A stretch of DNA of 64,000 nucleotides from Ignavibacteriaceae bacterium (GTDB lineage Bacteria; Bacteroidota; Ignavibacteria; Ignavibacteriales; Ignavibacteriaceae): contig JALNZG010000012.1 of NCBI GenBank assembly GCA_023229425.1, forward strand, positions 18,449 to 82,448, read 5' to 3'. The position numbers and the translations under genes were made by a program. The notes beneath the pieces are model-generated. The model saw nothing but the letters and a program-made list of their open reading frames with translations, searched no databases and was not told the origin of the DNA. Each line of letters starts with the position of its first letter. Position 1 is the first letter of the stretch. Of the stretch, positions 34,501-43,840 are shown one piece after another.

Positions 34501-35085
34501 GATAGCATTATAGAGGTTGTTTAACTGAATGTTCCCGGGTTTTAAATCTTTGAAACGTTGTACAAAATCGGGAACAAGAGCATTTGTATTAGCGGCTTTC
34601 ATCGCATAGTATGCAGTAGTTGAAGTGGAACCGAGGACCCCGGCACTAAAAGCAACGCCAAATCTTGTTGGTCCATAATCAACATCCAGAACCGTTGTCA
34701 TCGGGGTAGTTATTACGCGTTCCCAACGGGCTGCGGCTCTTCTGAAAGCTAAAATAGCATCGGGATTTTCCATCAATTGATCGGTGGCTCTTAAAATGAT
34801 CTTAACTCCGCGCAAAGATGCAGCATCATTCAATGAGGGCAGAATATGTAATTTCGGCTGCTCAATTGAACTGTTTAGTGTTGTCTGATCATTTACAACC
34901 TCATCGCAATTAACTGCTCCGTTCTTATCAACTTTATTGATGAATACGGTCTCTTTTTCAAAGCGTTTATATTTGGCTAAGCTTCCATTCTGCGCAAGAA
35001 TGGAAAGAGATGAAAAAGTGAAAACAGAAATAAAAGCGAAAACCCAAATTTTGACAAAAAAGATTCGTCGGGAAAAAGGACTCAT
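31501..35085 (-). CDS. large T9SS-secreted zinc metalloprotease, copy 1
   Basis: The 1194-residue protein has a signal peptide (ends SILAQ near residue 32) and an N-terminal metalloprotease domain with the zinc motif HEIGHALGF (His271), followed by FSDH and PRVTTAGP. Downstream come Ig-like segments, a jelly-roll-like carbohydrate/adhesion-type region near 620-790, a propeller-like part (about 860-1080) and a C-terminal T9SS sorting domain (NYPNPFNPSTVISYQLP, ending KKMLLLK). It likely degrades extracellular proteins. The start ATG 35085 has GGAG upstream. It is a tandem paralogue of the 35279-38911 gene with the same zinc-site position. Confidence 0.9.
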   Translation of the reverse strand: MSPFSRRIFFVKIWVFAFISVFTFSSLSILAQNGSLAKYKRFEKETVFINKVDKNGAVNCDEVVNDQTTLNSSIEQPKLHILPSLNDAASLRGVKIILRATDQLMENPDAILAFRRAAARWERVITTPMTTVLDVDYGPTRFGVAFSAGVLGSTSTTAYYAMKAANTNALVPDFVQRFKDLKPGNIQLNNLYNAIPNPTPSTVPANLGRGIGTLINLQALGFVDANISADPNVNPFGSVPAIGFNSGFPFDLDPSNGITAGKYDFDAVCTHEIGHALGFVTAAGFSDHTGLEDLYYPWDLFRVRPEAVEPGSLVGFSTAPRVTTAGPVNSVTWATEGGKTYLYSTHVFFDGLEEVELSTATSGRLNGDGQQSSHWRDDDLRPPSLGTNRWIGIMDPTLASGVRLQINNQDLRMLEVIGYGIDYNFKYAGMRILNGLDTMDLDNRTDTLKFGNVDLNTQKHFQLQFANVSLDNPLLYEFEFILNDVQPTDASVAFSGNAGTIAAGQSGAVTLTVANAIKPGSFFGIIRIHTNDVNKLVVDIPFELNTGGALAPKLNSSPNILGNFSFAAKEEIGPKTKTITLSNLGNIPLKYRILTALSAKSNKPTGLLKSVSKGSNLEQFYGSAAANATILYTNDFESGFGGFTQVSDAPHGWQRTILGPATLDGHSKPTVVHFGKEVNGIPTYDSLKTGTFFTPKFDFSKVLPQDVVSISFNYFNKSEVGFDFVYFSVSLDNGKTWQELASSNKGILKEQSTVWETVLLQFPDLSGNSDSVQFAFQFNSDELVVEQGFFVDDFEIATLPGLNSIYTSVRGGELATLNASKDVDVTVNGAVLSPGFYNGGISILSNDYKNSNLTIPFTVNYILLNKAVKGTLYASTGRGSGSIGRVIKLDSQTGLGSDVGLSGFSPLRGLSLNPITGELFGYNYSLGLPTYVVKVDGENGLGLYQFKAPVTLSAMAFDISGNLIGVASTQRVYKFDLASGDTTYLVTSKIKVAALAIQPTTEDVWVSIDATTNKDRLYKINKTTGDTIFVGNAGIGNNIIRALAFDNQGNLWGAYGEENNVSTLIKIDKSTGAATSVGTTNYRGVFGLAFAPDSITTVRPEQMKPSSYALFNNYPNPFNPSTVISYQLPENSFVSLKVYDVIGNEVATLVNELQSAGVKNVTFKLKDKELGSGIYFYQLKAGSFVQTKKMLLLK

Positions 35086-35278
35086 GGTTTCTCCATTATT
35101 ATATTAAAGTAAAAATTAATTTCAAGTGTGGAATAGAAAAATTCTTTGATTGAAATTATAAAAAGGAAGAGTGAATAGCAAGGAAAGTTTAATATAAAGA
35201 GACGCTGTATAGTTTTTGCTGTGCAGGATCACAGCTAAAATTGATGAATTACAGCCTCAGAAAATATTTAAATGAATT

Positions 35279-38200
35279 TTATTTTAGAAGTAACATCTTT
35301 TTTGTTTGATTGAAGTTCCCGGCTTTTAATTGATAGAAGTAAATCCCGGAACCCAATTCTTTTTCCATTAAATCTAAAGTTACATTTTTAATTCCAGCTG
35401 TTTGATACTCGTTAACGAGGGTTGAAACTTCTTTTCCGAGAACGTCGTACACTTTTAAGATCACGAAACTATTTTCAGGTATTTGATAGCTGATAACTGT
35501 TGAAGGATTGAAGGGATTCGGATAGTTATTAAATAAAGCAAAAGAAGTTGGGCTAAGTTGTTCCGTCGTAACATCCGTAACTGAATCTGATGCAAATGCT
35601 AACCCGGTGATCCCTTTGTAATCAGTTCTTCCAACTGTCGTTGATACGCCAGTAGTTTTATCAATCTTTATTAATGTACTAACGAATTTATCATCTTCGT
35701 ACGTCCCCCAGAGATTTCCGTGATTATCAAATGCTAATGCTCTCATTGTATTATTTCCAATTCCGGTTCTCCCGACCAATGTCGTATCACCGGTGGCTGG
35801 ATTAAACTTATAAATTTTGTCTTTATCTTTAGTGGTATCAACAGAAATCCATATATAGCCGGTTGATGGTTCAATTGCCATTGCGGCAGCTTTTACTTGT
35901 AATGTGGCTAATGATTGAGCATCTCCATTAGTTATATTAATTTTATATAATCGTTGTGCAGGAACCTCAAATTTGCTGGATGGTGGAGGTGTTGCAATCC
36001 CGAGAAGATCGCCTGATGGAGTAAATGCCATAGCGGAAAGGGGAACCGAAGTTTTGTACTGATGAATTCCCAATCCATTTTTACCGTCAACTTTTATTAT
36101 CTCAGTGTTGCTGGGAGAATAAGTAAATCCAAAAAGTTCATCTGTTTTTGGATTGATAGTAATACTCTTTAGAGTTGTAAAACCAGAAGAGCCGAGATCA
36201 AAACCTTTCCCTGTATTGGGATCAATTTTTAGCACATCCCCCGAACTTCCACTTTCGGTGGAAGCGTATAAAGTTCCTTTAACGGCTTTACTTAATTTTA
36301 TATTATTTACACTAAACGGAATGTTCACCGTAGGATTTTTAGTATCAGTTGATTCTATTATGAGGTTTCCGTCGTATTGTCCTGGTGCTAATAGCGCTCC
36401 ATCCACGACAAACAAAACATCTTCCGATGAATTTAAAGTGGGTAAATATGCCCAGTCATTGTCCACATAAATTGGATTTAATCCTTGAAGAATTGTTATT
36501 TCAAAATCATCCAGAAAAAAACCTTGATCAACAACAGACTCATTACTACTAAATTGGAAAGCGAAGTTAGTCCAATAATTGCCAAACAGAATATTTGAAA
36601 AATCGGGGAATCGAAATAAAACGGTTTCCCATTCTGTAGAATGTGATTTAATCATGCCCCCCTTTTTTGAAGAAGTTAATTCATGCCATGTTCTTTTCGA
36701 ATCTTTCGAACCAAGGAAAGTAACAACGTCTCCTCCAAGTTCAGATTTGTTGAAGTATTTGAATGAAACACATGTAACGTCCTCCATATCAATTTTGTTC
36801 CAATTATAGAATTCAGGGCTGTAAAAAAACCCGGTTGTAAAATTATCATAATTTAGTTCACCATTAACTTCGTTGCCAAAATGAATTACTGTCGGTTTTG
36901 AGTGTCCTTTGTAAATTGCTGGACCGACTATGGTTTGCTGCCATTCATCTTTGTTATTGGCAACCTGCTTAAATCCTCCAAATTTATTATTTGGGTCTTC
37001 AAAATCAGTTGAATAATAAGTATAAGATCCTGATGGACTATTAACTTTATAAAACTGTTCAATATTAGAACTTTTTTGAGTTGATTTAACGAGACTTGTC
37101 GATTGATGGCTTTTTGTAGAAAGTGAAATATATATCATGTAAGAAAGAGGTTGGTTCCCAAGATTTCTAACTGTAAATTCTTTAGTTTTTACTCGTGCAT
37201 CACCATCGGATGTAAAAGAAAAATCTCCCAGCGATGAAATGGAAAAATTAATTTTGGGAGCGATAACTCCACCGGTAGTAAGTTCAAATGGAATATCGAT
37301 GATAGGATTATTAAGATCGTTTGTCTTCATTCTAATTGTTCCAAAAAATGAAGCGGGAACGCTTTTAGTTAAAAATGAAATCGTCACCAATTCCGATCCC
37401 CCAACTTTAACACTTCCGGGTTTTACGTCAACGTGTAAAGGAGCGCTCAGCGGTATGACCTGAAGAAAAGTGATTTCAAATTCATATTGCAGGGGATTAT
37501 CTAAACTTAAATTTATTAACTGATATTGAATTTGACGCTGGCTGTTAAGACTAACATCAACAAATTTTAAGGTATCAAGTTTTTTAGCCAGGTTTAATGT
37601 GTCTTGGCCATGCATAAGAAGCATGTTCGCATATTTATAATCATAGTTTATCGTATAGCCGATAACTTCAAGCACCCTTAAATCGTGATAGTTAATTTGC
37701 AATCTTGTTCCGGAAGCTAAAGTTGGATCCATAATCCCGATCCATCGATTTGCATCTAAGGATGGCGGCCGCAGAGCATCATCACGCCAATGAGAAGACT
37801 GCTGTCCGTCCCCGTTTAATCTTTCGCCAGTTGCAGTTGATAGCTCAACTTTTTCAAGACCATCAAAAAAAATATGATTACTGAAATAATATGTAATACT
37901 ATCTTCGGTAGACCAAAGGGAAGAATATGTAGGACCAGCAGTAGTAACTCTTGGCGCAGTCGAAAATCCTAATAAACTTCCCGATTCAACTGCATCGGGA
38001 CGTACACGGAAGAGATCCCATGGATAATAAAGGTCTGCTAAACCTTTATGGTCTGAGAAACCAGCAGCTGTTACAAATCCTAACGCATGACCGATTTCAT
38101 GAGCACATGTTGCATCAAAATCATGTGTCCCAACCGAAATACCATCGGAAGGGTCTAAATCAAATGAGAAACTTGAATTAAAACCGATAGAAGGAACACT

Positions 38201-38911
38201 TCCAAAACGATTGATGGCGGGGTCGCTGCTAATATCTTCCTCTATAAATCCAAGCGCTTGTAAATTTATCAACGTCCCAATTGCTCTTTCTAAATTTGAA
38301 GGGACTGTTGATGGTGTTGGAACTGGAATTGCATTATAAAGATTTTGTAATTGCTTGTCACCTGGTTTCAAATCAATTAAACGCTGAACAATATCGGGTA
38401 CGAGTGCATTAGTGGCATCTGATTTGAGAGCATAATACGTGGTTGTAGCAGTAGCCCCAAGTACTCCTTCACCGAAACCAGCGCCAAACCTTGTAGGTCC
38501 GAAATCAACATCTAAAACAGTTGTAATTGGGGTCGAAATTACTCTTTCCCACCGAGCGGCAGCTCTTATAAAGGCAGAAACAGCTTCCGGATATTGCATT
38601 AATTGGTCGGTCCCGCGTAAAATTATCTTCAATCCAGTTAGGGTTTGATGATTATTCATGGAAGGTAAAATATGCAGATCAATTGAAGAAGTTATTTCAG
38701 TTAAAAGTGAAACATCTTCTTTTACTTCTTTGCAGAAAATATTTCCGTTCTTATCTATCTTGTTAATAAAAATTGATTCTTTTTCAAATCGTTTATACTT
38801 TGTTAAGGTTCCTGTTTGTCCTATAATAGTAATTGTTGAAAACACCGGAAGACATATAAAGAGTAATACCCAAATTTTAGTCAATGCAATTTGTCTCAAA
38901 AAGGCAATCAT
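35279..38911 (-). CDS. large T9SS-secreted zinc metalloprotease, copy 2
   Basis: The 1210-residue protein parallels the neighbouring gene along its whole length: signal peptide, CAHEIGHALGF zinc site (His271, same position), FDGLEKVELSTATGERLNGD, Ig-like and propeller-like segments and a T9SS sorting domain (NYPNPFNPSTVISYQIP). Numerous substitutions show this is an old duplication. The upstream Shine-Dalgarno sequence is weak (AAGCAAAAA), and the 193-base gap to copy 1 lacks a strong terminator, so the two may be co-transcribed in the order copy 2, copy 1. Confidence 0.9.
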   Translation of the reverse strand: MIAFLRQIALTKIWVLLFICLPVFSTITIIGQTGTLTKYKRFEKESIFINKIDKNGNIFCKEVKEDVSLLTEITSSIDLHILPSMNNHQTLTGLKIILRGTDQLMQYPEAVSAFIRAAARWERVISTPITTVLDVDFGPTRFGAGFGEGVLGATATTTYYALKSDATNALVPDIVQRLIDLKPGDKQLQNLYNAIPVPTPSTVPSNLERAIGTLINLQALGFIEEDISSDPAINRFGSVPSIGFNSSFSFDLDPSDGISVGTHDFDATCAHEIGHALGFVTAAGFSDHKGLADLYYPWDLFRVRPDAVESGSLLGFSTAPRVTTAGPTYSSLWSTEDSITYYFSNHIFFDGLEKVELSTATGERLNGDGQQSSHWRDDALRPPSLDANRWIGIMDPTLASGTRLQINYHDLRVLEVIGYTINYDYKYANMLLMHGQDTLNLAKKLDTLKFVDVSLNSQRQIQYQLINLSLDNPLQYEFEITFLQVIPLSAPLHVDVKPGSVKVGGSELVTISFLTKSVPASFFGTIRMKTNDLNNPIIDIPFELTTGGVIAPKINFSISSLGDFSFTSDGDARVKTKEFTVRNLGNQPLSYMIYISLSTKSHQSTSLVKSTQKSSNIEQFYKVNSPSGSYTYYSTDFEDPNNKFGGFKQVANNKDEWQQTIVGPAIYKGHSKPTVIHFGNEVNGELNYDNFTTGFFYSPEFYNWNKIDMEDVTCVSFKYFNKSELGGDVVTFLGSKDSKRTWHELTSSKKGGMIKSHSTEWETVLFRFPDFSNILFGNYWTNFAFQFSSNESVVDQGFFLDDFEITILQGLNPIYVDNDWAYLPTLNSSEDVLFVVDGALLAPGQYDGNLIIESTDTKNPTVNIPFSVNNIKLSKAVKGTLYASTESGSSGDVLKIDPNTGKGFDLGSSGFTTLKSITINPKTDELFGFTYSPSNTEIIKVDGKNGLGIHQYKTSVPLSAMAFTPSGDLLGIATPPPSSKFEVPAQRLYKINITNGDAQSLATLQVKAAAMAIEPSTGYIWISVDTTKDKDKIYKFNPATGDTTLVGRTGIGNNTMRALAFDNHGNLWGTYEDDKFVSTLIKIDKTTGVSTTVGRTDYKGITGLAFASDSVTDVTTEQLSPTSFALFNNYPNPFNPSTVISYQIPENSFVILKVYDVLGKEVSTLVNEYQTAGIKNVTLDLMEKELGSGIYFYQLKAGNFNQTKKMLLLK

Positions 38912-39103
38912 TTTTTGCTTAAAGTCTTTATAAATTCTTAGATAGAGATGATTAGCAAATTTCTCAACGAGAATTTAGAAAAACCAGTAGCGAAAAGCAA
39001 GCTAGGAATGGAGTGTTAAAAAAGAAGCCACCTTGTCTTTGTGATGTAAGATCAAACAGATAAGAAAATTCAAGACAGCCTCCGAACAATTTTAAACAGA
39101 AAT

Positions 39104-39301
39104 TTATTTCCCGGTTTCTTTTGTTTTGCAAGTAGAAATACCGAATGGCATATACAACGGGCAACTGCTTATTGAAGCCGTGAACAAAGGAATTATTCCC
39201 AAAACTCCCCACCAAGCTTGGTTATAAAGTCCGAGGCCAACAACTACAACCCCAACAACAATTCTAAAAACGCGATCTATCGAGCCGACATTTTTTTTCA
39301 T
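39104..39301 (-). CDS. DUF2892 (YgaP-like) small membrane protein
   Basis: The 65-residue protein begins MKKNVGSIDRVFRIVVGVVV and has two hydrophobic segments around a short loop, then CPLYMPFGISTC, the DUF2892 pattern. Relatives occur alone or fused to rhodanese domains. I prefer ATG 39301 because AAAGGAA lies six bases upstream; the ATG at 39307 abuts that site. A short unrelated antisense frame at 38964-39215 is not supported. Confidence 0.82.
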   Translation of the reverse strand: MKKNVGSIDRVFRIVVGVVVVGLGLYNQAWWGVLGIIPLFTASISSCPLYMPFGISTCKTKETGK

Positions 39302-39458
39302 GAACATTTCCTTTATTTTATTTGATGAGTTTGATGACTATCATTGCTATAGGATTCAGAGTTTACTTAGAAGATTATTCAAAAAAGAAGAAACTGATTA
39401 GCGAATTCATTAATTTTGTTACAAAAATAGTTGAATTTATTATAACACGGAATTAATT

Positions 39459-39812
39459 GTGGAAAATTTAAACAGAATAATTGTAATCGGAGACAAACTC
39501 TTAATTAAACCGGAAGCGGAATCGGGAAAAACTACATCAGGACTTTACCTCCCACCCGGTGTGAAAGAGAAAGAAAATATTCAAAGCGGGTATGTAATAA
39601 AAACCGGTCCCGGGTTTCCAATTGGATTACCTTCAGAGGATGAACCATGGAAAGAGCAGAAAGAGAAAGTTAAATACATTCCTCTTCAGGTAAAAGAAGG
39701 AGACCTGGCTATCTTCTTAAAAAAAGATGCTTACGAAATTGAATTTCAGCATGAAAAGTATTTCATCATTCCGCAAAGCGCGGTACTGATGTTGATCCGA
39801 GATGATTTTTAG
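39459..39812 (+). CDS. GroES-like (Cpn10 family) protein
   Basis: The 117-residue protein resembles co-chaperonin 10: IVIGDKLLIKPEAESGKTTS, GLYLPPGVKEKENIQSGYVI, then the beta-barrel end KEGDLAIFLKKDAYEIEF. It is longer than classical GroES because of an insert rich in charged residues (PSEDEPWKEQKEKVKY). No groEL lies nearby, so it is probably an accessory GroES-like protein rather than the housekeeping partner. The start is GTG 39459 without a clear Shine-Dalgarno sequence. Confidence 0.8.
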   Translation: MENLNRIIVIGDKLLIKPEAESGKTTSGLYLPPGVKEKENIQSGYVIKTGPGFPIGLPSEDEPWKEQKEKVKYIPLQVKEGDLAIFLKKDAYEIEFQHEKYFIIPQSAVLMLIRDDF

Positions 39813-39847
39813 TTAATTACGAATTAGGAATTACGAATTAGGATAAC
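39813..39847 (+). repeat. heptad array between GroES-like gene and hutH
   Basis: TTAATTA-CGAATTA-GGAATTA-CGAATTA-GGATAAC, phased at seven bases, starts directly after the TAG stop of the GroES-like gene and runs over the stop codon of hutH on the other strand. Confidence 0.8.
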
Positions 39848-41406
39848 TTCACTTTTTTCTCAACTGCTTTGAGTAAAGTATCGTTCTTAATCAGTTCTCT
39901 AATTTTTTTAATATCTTCATAAAGCAGGCGATCATTTTTTAACGGTTTAACAATTTTTCTAATTTCATTGTAGGCAATTGTAGTTCCTCTTCCCGGTTTT
40001 AAAGGTTTCAGAAATTCTAATCCTTGTGCAGATGCCATCAACTCGATCGCCAGAACATTTTCCAAATTTTGCAAAATACGATAACATTTTTGTGCCGCAA
40101 TTGAGCCCATCGAATTATGGTCTTCCTGATTTGCAGAAGTTGGAATTGAATCCACACTCGCAGGATGCGCAAGCACTTTATTTTCCGAAACTAAACTCGC
40201 CGCCGTGTATTGCGCGATCATCATCCCGGAATTTAATCCGCCATGTTTTGTAAGAAAGCGAGGCAGCCCTTGACTTAAAGCGCCGTTGACCAGTCTTTCA
40301 GTTCTTCGTTCGGAAACATTTGCAAGTTCCGAAAGAGCAATTGCTAAAAAGTCCATCGCCAATGCCATCGGCTGTCCGTGAAAATTTCCACCTTCAATAT
40401 GTTCTTTTGTATCGGGAAAGATAAGCGGATTATCGTTTGCTGAATTAATTTCGATTGCTGCACGCGAGGCAACGTAATCAATTGCATCTTTTGATGCTCC
40501 ATGAATTTGCGGAACACAGCGGATTGAATAAGCATCCTGCACACGTGAATCATTCTTTAAATGCGAGGTTCGTATTTCACTCCCATCAATTAGCGAAAGA
40601 ATATTTTCCGCAGTTTCAAGTTGTCCTTGGTAAGGTCTTAATTGATGGATTCTTTTGTCGAAAGCTTTGTCGGTTGCGCGAAGAGCTTCATGCGATAAAG
40701 CCGCGGCAATGTCGGCAATCTTTTTTAATTTGATCGCCCGCACCGAAAGAAATGCCGCAAACGAAGTCATCATCTGCGTGCCGTTAATTAACGCCAATCC
40801 TTCTTTTGCTTGAAGTTTTACAGATTGTAATCCTAATTTTTTTAATGCAATTTTAGATGAAATTATTTTTGTTTGACCGGCATTAGCAGCAAACACATCC
40901 TTAATTATTTGAACTTTTCCTTTACCGATCATGGCAAGGACTAAGTGTGAAAGTTGAACTAAATCTCCGCTTGAACCAACCGAACCTTGCGACGGCACAA
41001 CGGGAATCACATTGTTATTTATCATTTCAACTAAAAGCTGAACTGTTGAAGGACGGATACCGGAGTAACCTTTGGCAAGCGCATTAACACGTAGCAGCAT
41101 CATAATTTTTACGATGAACGGAGGAAGCGATTCACCGCAGCCAACTGCGTGGCTTACAATTAAATTTTCCTGTAATTGCTCGCTGTCTTTATGAGAAATT
41201 TTAACATTGCTGAACTCGCCGAAACCCGTTGTTACTCCGTAAATAATATCATCTTTCGAGATCCATTCCTCAACAAGTTTTCTTGATCGGACCATTTTCT
41301 TTATTGCAGAATCTTTGATCTTCACTTTTATATTTAGCGTAACAAATTTTTCGATATCATTTATTGAAAGCGAATTCCCGTCAAGAGAAAGAATTTTTTC
41401 AGCCAT
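39838..41406 (-). CDS. hutH: histidine ammonia-lyase family enzyme with SSG cofactor triad
   Basis: The 522-residue protein aligns with histidine ammonia-lyase: YGVTTGFGEFSN, ENLIVSHAVGCGE (His as in histidine-specific enzymes), NDNPLIFPD, and SANQEDHNSMGSIAAQK. The MIO cofactor normally forms from Ala-Ser-Gly; here the triad is Ser145-Ser146-Gly147 in GSVGSSGDLV. It should deaminate histidine to urocanate, but the altered triad leaves activity or substrate uncertain. No other hut genes are nearby. It overlaps hflX by eight bases. Its 3' end lies in a heptad array. Confidence 0.85.
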   Translation of the reverse strand: MAEKILSLDGNSLSINDIEKFVTLNIKVKIKDSAIKKMVRSRKLVEEWISKDDIIYGVTTGFGEFSNVKISHKDSEQLQENLIVSHAVGCGESLPPFIVKIMMLLRVNALAKGYSGIRPSTVQLLVEMINNNVIPVVPSQGSVGSSGDLVQLSHLVLAMIGKGKVQIIKDVFAANAGQTKIISSKIALKKLGLQSVKLQAKEGLALINGTQMMTSFAAFLSVRAIKLKKIADIAAALSHEALRATDKAFDKRIHQLRPYQGQLETAENILSLIDGSEIRTSHLKNDSRVQDAYSIRCVPQIHGASKDAIDYVASRAAIEINSANDNPLIFPDTKEHIEGGNFHGQPMALAMDFLAIALSELANVSERRTERLVNGALSQGLPRFLTKHGGLNSGMMIAQYTAASLVSENKVLAHPASVDSIPTSANQEDHNSMGSIAAQKCYRILQNLENVLAIELMASAQGLEFLKPLKPGRGTTIAYNEIRKIVKPLKNDRLLYEDIKKIRELIKNDTLLKAVEKKVKLS

Positions 41407-42676
41407 TGATCATCTTCCTGATTTTATTTGAATTTTCCTTTGTAGCTCTATATGTAATGTTCACAAATTTCTGAGTATATTTTATAGAAAGAACTTCTGC
41501 GAGCGAATGGATCATCGAAATTACTTTTGCTTCCGATATTTTTATTTTAATTGATTCTTCAACGTGTGAATCGATAAAACTGTCCTTAATCATTTCAAGC
41601 AGCGAAGAAATATTTATTCCTCTTTCCGCCGAAATGATAACCGAATGCTCGTAAGCATTTTTCACGTCATCCAATTTTGAGCGGTCTTCGAGAAGATCAA
41701 CCTTATTGAAAACTTTAATCTGCGGTTTCGTTTCGCAGTGGAGCTCTTTTAAAGTTTGTGTAACTACTTGAATGTGGTCTTTAAAATATGGATGCGAAAG
41801 ATCAACAACGTGCAAAATTAAATCGGCTTGGTCAACTTCATTCAACGTGCTTTTGAACGAAGCAATTAAGTGAGCCGGAAGTTTGCGGATAAATCCAACG
41901 GTATCGCTAAGAAGAATTTTATTTGTTTTATCAAGTTCAAATGATTTTGTAGTTGAATCAAGCGTCGCAAAAAGTTTGTCTTCTGCTAAAACTTCCGCTT
42001 TTGTAATCATGTTAAAGAGAGTTGATTTACCGGCATTAGTATAACCTACAAGAGAAACCCGGAAAAAATCTTTTCTCTGTTGAGTTTGCGTTTGTTTCTG
42101 CGATTCAATCTTAAGAAGTTTTTCTTTCAACGCACTTATCCGAGTACGGATAATTCTACGGTCGGTCTCAATTTGTGTTTCGCCAGGACCTTTGGTTCCG
42201 ATGCCGCCGAATTGTTTGGAGAGATGCGTCCATGCGCGCGTTAAACGTGGAAGTAAATATTGTAGTTGAGCAAGTTCAACTTGTGTTTTCGCTTCTTTTG
42301 TTTTTGCATGCGAAGCAAAAATATCGAGGATCAATCCGCTCCGGTCAACAATTTTTTTTGAAAGCATTTTTTCAAGGTTTCTCACCTGCATCGGCGAAAG
42401 ATCATCGTTAAAAATTATTAAGTCGATATCATTTAACTCAGCAAGTTGAGCCAACTCTTCAACTTTCCCTTTGCCGAGATAAAGCGCTCTATCCGGCATG
42501 ATACGATCCTGAGAGACTTTCATAATCGTATCAGCTCCGGCAGTAGAAGCAAGTTCTTCCAACTCCTGGAGCTGCTCAACTAAAATTTCTCTTGTTATCT
42601 CTCTTGTGCGTAAGCCTATTAAAATGGCTCGTTCGGTGGTCTGTCTTGGAATATCAAACATATTTATTTTTGCCAA
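41399..42676 (-). CDS. hflX: ribosome-associated GTPase HflX
   Basis: The 425-residue protein has the HflX N-terminal domain with GKGKVEEL and IIFNDDLSPMQVRNLEK, the glycine-rich linker FGGIGTKGPGETQIETDRR and a G domain with GYTNAGKSTLFN (near residues 205-216), DTVGFIRKLP and the FNKVDLL box. HflX splits stalled or stressed ribosomes. The start is taken as TTG 42676 because AGGAAA lies seven bases upstream; ATG 42661 lacks a site. That Shine-Dalgarno sequence is supplied by a heptad repeat. Confidence 0.95.
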   Translation of the reverse strand: MAKINMFDIPRQTTERAILIGLRTREITREILVEQLQELEELASTAGADTIMKVSQDRIMPDRALYLGKGKVEELAQLAELNDIDLIIFNDDLSPMQVRNLEKMLSKKIVDRSGLILDIFASHAKTKEAKTQVELAQLQYLLPRLTRAWTHLSKQFGGIGTKGPGETQIETDRRIIRTRISALKEKLLKIESQKQTQTQQRKDFFRVSLVGYTNAGKSTLFNMITKAEVLAEDKLFATLDSTTKSFELDKTNKILLSDTVGFIRKLPAHLIASFKSTLNEVDQADLILHVVDLSHPYFKDHIQVVTQTLKELHCETKPQIKVFNKVDLLEDRSKLDDVKNAYEHSVIISAERGINISSLLEMIKDSFIDSHVEESIKIKISEAKVISMIHSLAEVLSIKYTQKFVNITYRATKENSNKIRKMING

Positions 42677-42679
42677 CTT

Positions 42680-42700
42680 ATTTTCCTAATTCCTAATGCT
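42680..42700 (-). repeat. short heptad array at the hflX start
   Basis: On the minus strand GCATTAG-GAATTAG-GAAAATA precedes the TTG start of hflX; its AGGA is the likely ribosome-binding site. Confidence 0.6.
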
Positions 42701-42703
42701 CAA

Positions 42704-42717
42704 TCCGCCACGGCGAA
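42704..42717. repeat. TCCGCC/GGCGAA palindrome
   Basis: TCCGCC-AC-GGCGAA in the gap between hflX and mlaE; same class as the palindrome at 8024. Confidence 0.4.
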
Positions 42718-42841
42718 CTAATTATTAAAAGATTCTTTGAAAAAATAGAGAATCGGTTTGCTGAATCCAAAACAAAGAAAAATTTATTCGCTTTTTGAAA
42801 TTGATTATATTGCATCTGAAAAAAATCACGAAGTGAAATTA

Positions 42842-43623
42842 ATGAAAAATACATTCCCGGTTGCGTTTGTCGGAAAAATTGGAAATAAAACGCTTAATGT
42901 TTTACAAGAAGTTGGTGAAGTAGCGAAACTCTTTTTCGGTATCATTAAAAGTTTTTCTAGACTGATCAAGAGCAGAAAACTTATCCTTTTTCAGATGGAA
43001 CATATTGGGGTGAATTCGCTCCCCTTAGTATTAATCGTAGCGGTTTTTACAGGTGCCGTTGCTGCATGGCAGGCTGCATATCAATTAAAGGGTATTGCAC
43101 CTCTCTCATTTCTTGGCGCCGCGACAAGCCGTGCAATTATTACGGAACTCGGTCCTGTATTAACGGGCATCATTATAGCCGGAAGAGTTGGGGCGTCGAT
43201 TGCGGCAGAATTAGGAACGATGAAAGTTACCGAACAAATTGATGCGCTTGAAAGTATGGCGATAAGTCCTGTGCGGTACTTGGCAATGCCGCGGTTTCTT
43301 GCTTCGATTATTATGATGCCGCTTATCGTGATCTTTGCAAATTTTATAGCGGTCATCGGCGCTTATTTCGTTTCAAATTTTTTTATGAATGTATCATCGG
43401 CAGTTTTTTTCGGCTCGGTTAAACGATATTTTCTAATTTCGGATTTTATCTACGGATTAATAAAAACTATTTTCTTTGGGGGTGCAACCGCTTTGCTCGG
43501 ATGTCACATTGGGTTACGCACGGAAGGTGGTGCGGAAGGAGTAGGTTTTTCAACTATCCGTGCATTTGTTCTTTCTGCAGCTTCAATCCTTGTCCTTGAT
43601 TACGTTTTGTGGATGCTGTTCGT

Positions 43624-43627
<4 letters not shown>
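42842..43627 (+). CDS. mlaE: MlaE-family ABC transporter permease
   Basis: The 261-residue membrane protein matches the MlaE/Ttg2B permease family of phospholipid and lipid-trafficking ABC transporters: GAVAAWQAAYQL, ITELGPVLTGIIIAGRVGAS, GTMKVTEQIDALESM and the later GCHIGLRTEGGAEGVG segment. I choose ATG 42842, which gives normal family length; the frame extends to TTG 42758 with non-conserved sequence. The ATPase (mlaF) and the MCE-domain protein (mlaD), usually adjacent, are absent. The gene is followed at its stop codon by a seven-copy heptad array. Confidence 0.93.
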
Positions 43628-43677
<50 letters not shown>

Positions 43678-43840
43678 AAGCGTTAGTCCTTTCAACCTTC
43701 AAATATCCACGAACAACAACAACAACCCTCAACTTTCCTTTAATTATTTTTCCTCCTTCAAAAAGAATTTTGTAGTTTTCATATATGAAAAAAGAACTTT
43801 TAACGTTCGCAATCCTAATAAACATTTTTAAGGACTCACC

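Noticed and set aside
35218..35235. GCTGTG/CACAGC hairpin upstream of metalloprotease copy 1 as a terminator
   Set aside because: The stem has only six pairs and no T-run on either strand.
38964..39215. Short minus-strand frame overlapping the DUF2892 gene
   Set aside because: It overlaps the recognisable DUF2892 frame in another phase and has no family resemblance.
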